11,612 nt of DNA, from positions 1 through 11,612 of the forward strand of contig JAHDDN010000141.1 in assembly GCA_020629335.1 (NCBI GenBank). Reading direction: 5' to 3'. The position numbers were made by a program, and so were the translations under genes. The stretch is from Chitinophagales bacterium. Lineage in GTDB: Bacteria; Bacteroidota; Bacteroidia; Chitinophagales; UBA2359. This document shows, piece after piece, positions 6,151 to 11,612 of this stretch (positions are counted from its first letter, which is position 1; each line of letters begins with the position of its first letter). The notes under the pieces are model-generated. The model was not told the origin of the DNA, searched no databases, and saw only the letters and a list, made by a program, of their open reading frames with translations.

Positions 6151-9100
6151 TAAACATTCCTGTGATTTGCATGATGACCATTACGACGGCAAAAAATCCA
6201 CCTAATGATAATGCTCCTGCTATCAACCAAAGGAAGAAGTAATTGACTCGGCCTGCTACGGCGGGTTCTACCTGTTCGTAGGCAAATTTTTCGCCTTCCC
6301 AGAAATTGGCTGACCATACTTTTATTCTGTTTGTCCAGATTAATAATACTGGCAGCAAGATCAAGATAATGAATGTCACGAGTAATAAACCAAAGGCAAC
6401 TGATACCGCAACAGGAATTAGGAATTGTGCTTGAAAGCTTTTTTCAAACATCAATGGCGTCAATCCTGCAATAGTTGTTACAGAGGTTAATAAAATGGGT
6501 CTGAATCTGGAGACACCTGCTTGATAGACGGCATCCATTTGCTTCACCCCATCTTTTAAGAGATTATTATAGGTGGTGACAAAAACCAAGGCATCATTGA
6601 CTAGTATACCGATTAAGGCGATCACTCCTAAGATAGAAAATAAACTCACAGGCATTCCCATTAAATAATGCCCCATTCCTACACCAACTAATCCGAATGG
6701 AATTAGTGCGAAAACGACCAAGGTCTGACTGATTGACCTAAAGGTTAAGGCAATTACAAAGAACATCAAAATAAAGATAACAGGCATAATCACTTGCATC
6801 GACTCTTGGGTTTCTTTTTGGCTTTTGTTTTGGCCTTCAAAGGAAGCGACTACTGATGGATAATCTTTTAGTACTGTTGGCACTATATTGCTGACTAATT
6901 CGGTGGTAATATCACTCACCGACACATCATCATCTGCGACATCTGCTTCGATTTTTATTTCTCTTTTTCCGTCTAAATGATTAATAGAAATGACTCCTCT
7001 TTCAATTTCAAAATCAGCGATCTCATGCAATGGAAATTCTCTTCCATCAGCAAATCGGATACGCATATTTTTGAGCTTAGTAATATCATTTCTATCTGAT
7101 TGATCATAGCGTACCCAGACTCTTACCTCGTCTACCCCTCTTTGTAAACGCTGTACTTCACTTCCAAAGAAGCCTTGTCTCACTTGTGAGACGACTTCTT
7201 GTAGATTTAGGCCCAAGAAAAGTGCTTTTTCTTTAAGACTCAGATTGATTTCTTTTAAGCCCTCTTGATCATTAGTGACGACATCTTTTAAATCTTTCAT
7301 ATCTTTTAGCTGATCGGCTATGCCGTTTACAGCTCCTTGAAGTTCTTGATAATTATTGCCTAATAAAGAAACGGATACTGGCTTACCAAATACGGAACGC
7401 CCTCCAAATGATAAGACTTCCGCATCAGGAATTGGGCCTGCTTTTTCTCGAATAGCCGAGCTGACCATTCTGGCTGTTAGGTCTCCTCTGGACTCTCCAT
7501 CTAAAAGGGTAATGTCTAAGCCTCCTTCAAATGGATTCGGTCCGATTTTCTTTTCTACTTTAACGATAGGAGATTTTTCGTCCGCAAAGTATTCCTCTTT
7601 AAATTCTTCATTGACCTCCCAAGCTACTTTCTCTAATTTGTCTAACCAGCTTTCGGTGATGTATTCACGAGTACCTGTTGGCATTTTTAGGCTGACATTT
7701 ATATTATCCGTTGGTAGGTTAGGGAAGAATGTGGCTTGTATGAAGCCTCCTCTAAATCCTCCTATCACGACCAGTAGACTACCAAATATAAAAGCAATCA
7801 TCAATGCTTTATTATACATGGCAAACTTCAAGACGGGAGCATATAATTTGTCTCGTAAGAAATTCATCAAGGCATCTAATCCTTGACTTAATTTATTAGG
7901 CTTGCTCTCTTTATCTAATGCTTTAGAGTGAGCTACGTGAGCTGGTAAAATTATCGCTCCTTCTACTAATGAAAAGATTAATGACCAAATCACCACTATA
8001 GACATTTCTGCAAATATATCTCCTAATCGTCCTTTGATAAAGAAGAAAGCGGAAAAAGCAATAATAGTTGTTAAGATGGCTGAAATAACGGCGGGTAATA
8101 CTGACATTACCCCTTCTATAGCCGCTTCCATCCGAGGCATTCCTTGCTCATGTTTTTGATAGATGCTCTCAGCTATTACAATCCCATCATCTACCAGAAT
8201 ACCAATAACCAAGATCATCCCAAATAAGGAAATAACATTAATAGTGGTACCTAAAGCATAACAAACCATAAACATTCCTGCAAAAGATATAGGAATAGAC
8301 AAGGCCACCCAAAAGGCCAATCGCCAATTAAGAAAGATCGCCAACAAAATGACTACTAGGGTAAAACCGACTATTCCATTTTCTGCTAATAAGTTAATTC
8401 TTTGATTAAGTGTAATGGAAGAATCCCTTACTATGGTCGCTTTAACCCCTAGATCTCGTTCATTAAATTCCTCAATATAATCGCGTACTAAGCCTGCTAT
8501 GCTTAGCATATCTTCCTCTAAGGTGTTTTGTACATTGACTACTACCGAAGGAGCACCATTCATAAAAGAACGACTTGGGTTTTCTGCCCATTGGTCTTTG
8601 ATATCCGCTAATTGATGTAGTCTTACTACACTTCCATTGGGATTGGTTTTGACTACTATATTTCTTAGTTCTTCTGCGTAGTATTTTTTATTTTTTGCTC
8701 GAATGAGTAATTCTTCTTTGGCTCCTTTTACCTTTCCTCCTGTAATTTCAAGATTGGATGCGCGAACGGCTTGAGTCGCTTGGGCAAAAGTTACTTGATA
8801 AGCTTGTAGGGCAGATTCTCGGAAACTGATTTCTATTTCTTCTTCTGGGAAACCACTTAAGCCTACCTTGGAAATACCATCTAATGCAAGCAGCTCATCT
8901 TCTACTTGTCGACCAAATTGCTTGAGGGTACGTAGATCTACATCTCCACTTAGGGCAAAACTAATGGCAAAACCCAAGGCTTCTCGCTTATAAATAACAG
9001 GTGGTTCCATAGCCGCTGGAAAACTACTAATTCGATCCACTGCATTTTTGACATCTTGCAGAATAATATCAGTATCATAACCTTGTAGTACTTCTACCGT

Positions 9101-9376
9101 AATATTACCTGCATTCTCTGATGATACAGAGGATATCTGTTCGATACCTGTTAAGCCTTTTAGGTTTTCTTCTATTTTGAGGACGATTCCCTCCTCTATT
9201 TCTTCTGGGGAAGCTCCTGGAGAAACCGCTTGTATGCTAATCGTTCTACTTTCTGTTTCTGGAAAGAAGGTAGACTTCATACTCGTCATTCCAAAAATCC
9301 CAGCGGCAAATAAGAGTACCATAATGAGATTTCCAGCAATAGGATATTTAATAAAGTAGTTGATAAAACTTCTCAT
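6146..9376 (-). CDS. RND-family efflux pump, inner-membrane permease subunit
   Basis: 1076 residues, a full-length RND transporter that uses the proton gradient to export substrates from the periplasm or membrane. First helix at about residues 11-30 (IAGNLIMVLLFAAGIFG); large periplasmic domains at about 31-330 and 550-860; helix clusters at about 335-480 and 858-1015. The helix-4 proton-relay pair is present (GILVDDGIVIAES, Asp396-Asp397). In helix 10 the usual Lys of AcrB-type pumps is replaced (GILVNDALVF, Asn927-Asp928); the helix-11 RFRPILLT motif is kept. After helix 12 there is an extra tail of about 60 residues with another strongly hydrophobic segment (about 1045-1070). The gene starts 1 nt after the stop of the fusion-protein gene, implying coupled translation. 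Its stop codon lies in a palindrome. Substrate class (drugs, lipids, metals) cannot be read from the sequence; a heavy-metal type is unlikely given the motifs. Confidence 0.95.
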   Translation of the reverse strand: MRSFINYFIKYPIAGNLIMVLLFAAGIFGMTSMKSTFFPETESRTISIQAVSPGASPEEIEEGIVLKIEENLKGLTGIEQISSVSSENAGNITVEVLQGYDTDIILQDVKNAVDRISSFPAAMEPPVIYKREALGFAISFALSGDVDLRTLKQFGRQVEDELLALDGISKVGLSGFPEEEIEISFRESALQAYQVTFAQATQAVRASNLEITGGKVKGAKEELLIRAKNKKYYAEELRNIVVKTNPNGSVVRLHQLADIKDQWAENPSRSFMNGAPSVVVNVQNTLEEDMLSIAGLVRDYIEEFNERDLGVKATIVRDSSITLNQRINLLAENGIVGFTLVVILLAIFLNWRLAFWVALSIPISFAGMFMVCYALGTTINVISLFGMILVIGILVDDGIVIAESIYQKHEQGMPRMEAAIEGVMSVLPAVISAILTTIIAFSAFFFIKGRLGDIFAEMSIVVIWSLIFSLVEGAIILPAHVAHSKALDKESKPNKLSQGLDALMNFLRDKLYAPVLKFAMYNKALMIAFIFGSLLVVIGGFRGGFIQATFFPNLPTDNINVSLKMPTGTREYITESWLDKLEKVAWEVNEEFKEEYFADEKSPIVKVEKKIGPNPFEGGLDITLLDGESRGDLTARMVSSAIREKAGPIPDAEVLSFGGRSVFGKPVSVSLLGNNYQELQGAVNGIADQLKDMKDLKDVVTNDQEGLKEINLSLKEKALFLGLNLQEVVSQVRQGFFGSEVQRLQRGVDEVRVWVRYDQSDRNDITKLKNMRIRFADGREFPLHEIADFEIERGVISINHLDGKREIKIEADVADDDVSVSDITTELVSNIVPTVLKDYPSVVASFEGQNKSQKETQESMQVIMPVIFILMFFVIALTFRSISQTLVVFALIPFGLVGVGMGHYLMGMPVSLFSILGVIALIGILVNDALVFVTTYNNLLKDGVKQMDAVYQAGVSRFRPILLTSVTTIAGLTPLMFEKSFQAQFLIPVAVSVAFGLLLVTFIILILLPVLLIWTNRIKVWSANFWEGEKFAYEQVEPAVAGRVNYFFLWLIAGALSLGGFFAVVMVIMQITGMFT

Positions 9377-9377
9377 C

Positions 9378-10496
9378 TTACTGGACTTTTACTTTCATAC
9401 CTTCAAAAGCAGCAGGTACTTTTCCATCTACAATTTGTTGCCCATTTTCAAGCCCTCTGATAATGGCTTTATCTCCACTAATTCGCACTATTTCTATGGG
9501 CAAGAGCTTTAAAAAACTATCCTTGACGGTATAGACTGCCTTTTGATTGATAATTAAGTCTCGATTGATGGCGAAGGCATCTGCTATGGAATTGGCAGCG
9601 ACTTTTCCTCTTAGGTACATTCCTTCTCTCAAGCCTTTTCCATTGACGCCGATATAGACGATAATGGATTGACTACTTGGATCTATTTGATCGCTAATTC
9701 TTTTTATTTTGCCTGTCCAAGTCCCTGCTACATCATCTGAGTATAACTCTACCGTATTTCCTTTTTCTAGGTATTTGAGGTCAGCCATGCTGACTGTTGC
9801 TTCTAATTCGTAATTGCCAGTGTTCATGAGTTGGCCGATGCTTTGGCCAGCTCTAACTAAACTTCCTTTATTGATGTCTGCTCTGGTTAGCACACCACTG
9901 AAGGGGGCATAAATGCTGTATTTGCTGAGTCTTGCTTCTGCGCTTTTGATGGAGTAAAATTGATTGTGTAGGTTACGAGCAGCGATGAAGTATTTTTCTT
10001 GATCGTTGATTGGTTCTGGGAGCGCTGTTAAGGTCTTTTTCACATCAAACTGATCGAGATAGCTTTTCCACCTTGTAAAACTCTCTGGATAATCAATCTT
10101 GAGGTCGGGCATTAGTTGAGTGATGGCATTCATTAGGCTGCTCCTTTGTGCCAATAAACTGAGGCGAGCTTCTTCTTGATCCACTCGCACTAGTAAGTCG
10201 CCCTTTTTAAAGTAGTTGCCTACTTTGAAGTCTTTGCCTGTTTCTATTAACATACCTGATACTTCGGTAAATAGGTCTAATTTATCGTAGGCGGCTAATC
10301 GGCCTTGTATTTCTATGTCTGCCCCTATTTTTTCTAAGGCTACTTCCATCATACTGACGCCTCTTGCTTCGCTTGATTTGGCGGGTGCTTTTTTAGGTGG
10401 TTCTTTTTTCTTGCTGAGTGATTGCATGGCGAATGCGGCACCAAAGAGCACCAGAAAGGCGGCGACTATACTTAATTTTCGGATGTTTTTATTCAT
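9378..10496 (-). CDS. Periplasmic membrane fusion protein (HlyD/AcrA-type adaptor) of the RND system
   Basis: 372 residues. An N-terminal membrane anchor (IVAAFLVLFGAAFAM, about 9-24) is followed by a basic, Pro/Lys-rich linker. The lipoyl-like half-motifs flank a helical hairpin: first half about 60-105 (FTEVSGMLIETGKDFKVG), second half about 196-224 (APFSGVLTRADINKGSLVRAG). The hairpin between them (about 106-190) is short and contains a Pro/Trp-rich stretch. A beta-barrel follows at about 228-300 (GNTVELYSD, LREGMYLRGKV) and a membrane-proximal domain at the C-terminus. It should bridge the RND pump and the TolC-type channel. It is the first gene of the operon; its ATG is only 24 nt from dispersed repeat copy 3, so its promoter lies within or beyond that repeat and the transcript may carry the folded element in its leader. 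Confidence 0.93.
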   Translation of the reverse strand: MNKNIRKLSIVAAFLVLFGAAFAMQSLSKKKEPPKKAPAKSSEARGVSMMEVALEKIGADIEIQGRLAAYDKLDLFTEVSGMLIETGKDFKVGNYFKKGDLLVRVDQEEARLSLLAQRSSLMNAITQLMPDLKIDYPESFTRWKSYLDQFDVKKTLTALPEPINDQEKYFIAARNLHNQFYSIKSAEARLSKYSIYAPFSGVLTRADINKGSLVRAGQSIGQLMNTGNYELEATVSMADLKYLEKGNTVELYSDDVAGTWTGKIKRISDQIDPSSQSIIVYIGVNGKGLREGMYLRGKVAANSIADAFAINRDLIINQKAVYTVKDSFLKLLPIEIVRISGDKAIIRGLENGQQIVDGKVPAAFEGMKVKVQ

Positions 10497-10520
10497 ACTA
10501 ATGGTGGTCTATATTCTGCG

Positions 10521-10657
10521 TGAGGGATGGGAGCGGTATGTGGCGTACATGACGTAGCTTACGGAGCTTAGTGATGCGATGGCTGGCCCGAAGGGCAGAC
10601 AAGCAGCGCTTAGCGTAGTAGCTACGGCATAGCCACATAAGAGCGGACAGCCCGACC
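10521..10657 (+). repeat. Dispersed structured repeat, copy 3
   Basis: About 137 bp, TGAGGGATGG to CAGCCCGACC. Outer stem: TATGTGGC 10537-10544 with GCCACATA 10632-10639. Middle stem: GCTTAGTGATGC 10566-10577 with GCAGCGCTTAGC 10603-10614 (nine Watson-Crick pairs, one G-T). Apical hairpin: GCCC 10586-10589, loop GAA, GGGC 10593-10596. It starts 24 nt upstream of the fusion-protein gene and is in the opposite orientation to it, like copy 1 relative to the HYR gene. Confidence 0.9.
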
Positions 10658-10660
10658 ATG

Positions 10661-10702
10661 CGCCTTCGGCGAACGATTAATGCATGATGATGAATGATTA
10701 AT
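10661..10702. repeat. Palindromic sequence following repeat copy 3
   Basis: CGCC 10661-10664, loop TTC, GGCG 10668-10671, then ATTAAT 10676-10681 facing ATTAAT 10697-10702 around ATG/CAT-rich sequence. It occupies the same position (3' side of the dispersed repeat) as the different palindromes next to copies 1 and 2. The stems are short. Confidence 0.45.
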
Positions 10703-10705
10703 TCG

Positions 10706-10780
10706 GGCGGGCACAAGACCCGTCTCTAACAAACGCATGGGCACGCCCAAAGTCATTTTACTATTTTTGATATTGGGCGT
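10706..10780. repeat. GC-rich hairpins with a shared arm
   Basis: GGCGGG 10706-10711 pairs with CCCGTC 10719-10724 (one G-T pair, loop CACAAGA). TGGGC 10738-10742 can pair with GCCCA 10745-10749 only as a tight 2-nt loop; alternatively ACGCCCAA 10743-10750 pairs with TTGGGCGT 10773-10780. The element stands out as GC-rich in an AT-rich intergenic region and resembles scattered intergenic palindromes. Confidence 0.5.
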
Positions 10781-10855
10781 ATTTAAATCCTTAACAAGTT
10801 AGTTAATATACAGTTTATAAAAAACTTAATTAGCTTACTAAATTAGCAAATTGAT

Positions 10856-10863
10856 TACTTTTG
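10856..10863 (+). promoter_or_regulatory. Bacteroidota-type -7 promoter element (TACTTTTG)
   Basis: TACTTTTG matches the TAnnTTTG consensus of the primary sigma factor in Bacteroidota. A good -33 element is not obvious about 20 nt upstream. Given its distance, transcription would begin at about the first ATG (10868), so the mRNA may be leaderless, or translation may begin at the second ATG (10877). Confidence 0.5.
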
Positions 10864-10867
10864 TAGT

Positions 10868-11612
10868 ATGACAGCAATGGAGCAATATATTAAGGAAGTG
10901 TTAGTGAACCATTATGCTATTGAGCTATTTTCGGCGGAGAAAATGGATGGCTATGATAGTATTAATTTTAGATTGAAAACGGATCAGGGGAAGTTTGTTT
11001 TAAAGCTTTATGAGCCTTCGGAGGGTTTGATCCCGCTTTTAGAAGCGGAGAATGAGGTGATGATAAAATTAGCTAAAGAACTGTTGCCAGTCGTGGTTTC
11101 TCATCCGATTGCGAATCAAGAGGGGGATTATTTGACTACTATATCGCTTGAGAAATATCGAATTGCTCGATTGCTGAATTTTGTGGAAGGGACTTTTCTG
11201 GGAAAGGCTGAACGGAGTGATGCTTTGTATCAGTCTTATGGTGGTTTTATTGCTCGTATGGATCAAGCACTTTTGACTCATCGAAATAATGCGATTGAGG
11301 CTCGATTTTTTGAGTGGGATAATCAGCATTTTTTGATGAATGAGCATTATTTGCCTTACATTATTGATGTTAATAATCGCAAGCGGGTGGCTCATTTTAT
11401 TTTGCAATTTAAGGAGAAGGTGTTGCCGCATCAGTATCAGCTTCGTAGAAGTATTATTCATAGTGATCCTAATGAGTGGAATACTTTAGCAAATGGCGAT
11501 CAGATATGTGGGATTATTGATTTTGGGGACATGGTGCATTCTTATTTGATCAATGAATTGGCGATTGGAATTGCTTATACTTTATTAGATCAGCCCAATC
11601 CACTTGCTGTGG
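10868..11612 (+). CDS. APH-family phosphotransferase (kinase-like) protein, N-terminal part; gene runs past the right edge
   Basis: My translation from ATG at 10868 is open for 248 codons to the window end. It shows the protein-kinase-like fold of the aminoglycoside/choline kinase family: an N-lobe with INFRLKTDQGKFVLKLY (about residues 32-48, Lys46 the likely ATP-binding lysine) and an acidic EAENEVM helix. The catalytic loop is IIHSDPNEWN (about 197-206; Asp as base, final Asn for metal), and IIDFGDMVHSY (about 216-226) carries the metal-binding Asp. The combination of HSDPNEWN and DFGDMVHSYLINELAI resembles the N-terminal kinase module of large proteins that also carry a class III aminotransferase-like domain (related to hydroxylysine kinase), so the full protein may be about 1000 residues; that is inference. 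A stand-alone small-molecule kinase is the alternative. The start may instead be ATG at 10877. It is divergent from the efflux operon. Confidence 0.85.
   Translation, partial: MTAMEQYIKEVLVNHYAIELFSAEKMDGYDSINFRLKTDQGKFVLKLYEPSEGLIPLLEAENEVMIKLAKELLPVVVSHPIANQEGDYLTTISLEKYRIARLLNFVEGTFLGKAERSDALYQSYGGFIARMDQALLTHRNNAIEARFFEWDNQHFLMNEHYLPYIIDVNNRKRVAHFILQFKEKVLPHQYQLRRSIIHSDPNEWNTLANGDQICGIIDFGDMVHSYLINELAIGIAYTLLDQPNPLAV

Noticed and set aside
7356..7886. 176-codon plus-strand frame inside the RND gene
   Set aside because: It lies fully opposite a conserved RND coding region and has no recognisable protein features.
10498..10716. Open frames over the dispersed repeats with similar translations (VGLSALMxLCxSYxAK) on the antisense of all three copies
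   Set aside because: The similarity follows from nucleotide homology of the repeat. Copies differ by lengths that are not multiples of three, so the frames diverge in the second half; there is no ribosome site or consistent start; and the changes track stem pairing rather than codon positions.
11069..11461. 130-codon minus-strand frame opposite the kinase-like gene
   Set aside because: The plus strand encodes conserved kinase motifs over the same interval; the minus-strand product is low-complexity Ile/Ser/Lys-rich and looks like a shadow.

Overview
The window looks like a chromosome segment of a Bacteroidota bacterium, probably in or near the Saprospiria. This rests on several signs: AT-rich coding sequence without clear Shine-Dalgarno sites, a secreted multi-HYR-repeat protein, a Bacteroidota-type TAnnTTTG promoter element near 10856, and a TolC/MFP/RND efflux set with Bacteroidota-like sequence features. 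The lineage is an inference from sequence style, not from a marker gene.

Layout. (1) 1-2452, minus strand: the N-terminal 817 codons of a large secreted protein with a signal peptide, an N-terminal region of about 350 residues that I do not recognise, and HYR-like Ig-type repeats of 81-88 residues. The last repeats inside the window are almost identical 249-bp tandem copies, and the gene runs off the left edge. (2) 2453-3305: a divergent intergenic region of about 850 bp with no gene but two repeat elements. (3) 3306-4397, plus strand: an exported TPR-like protein of unknown function, separated by a strong bidirectional hairpin from (4) 4490-10496, minus strand: a tripartite efflux system in the order membrane fusion protein, RND pump, TolC-type outer-membrane channel. 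The first two genes are separated by 1 nt. A gap of about 330 bp made almost entirely of repeats and palindromes separates the pump from the channel gene. (5) 10497-10867: another repeat-rich divergent gap. (6) 10868-11612, plus strand: the start of an APH-family kinase-like protein, cut by the right edge.

The most notable non-coding content is a dispersed element of about 136-141 bp present three times (2488-2623 plus, 5922-6062 minus, 10521-10657 plus). The copies differ in sequence but keep the same three-tier hairpin, and at least four base pairs change on both sides together (compensatory changes). That is direct evidence for selection on, or ancestry as, a folded RNA or single-stranded DNA. 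Each copy is followed on its own 3' side by a different, locus-specific palindrome, and each lies just upstream of a minus-strand gene. Other palindromes include a 162-bp imperfect one at 2862-3023, a 21-bp perfect inverted repeat at 5852-5923, and a 12-bp stem that contains the stop codon of the RND gene.

How the genes work together: the fusion protein, pump and channel should form one envelope-spanning exporter. The HYR protein and the TPR protein are both predicted to be exported but show no visible link to the exporter, and the kinase-like gene is an independent divergent unit.
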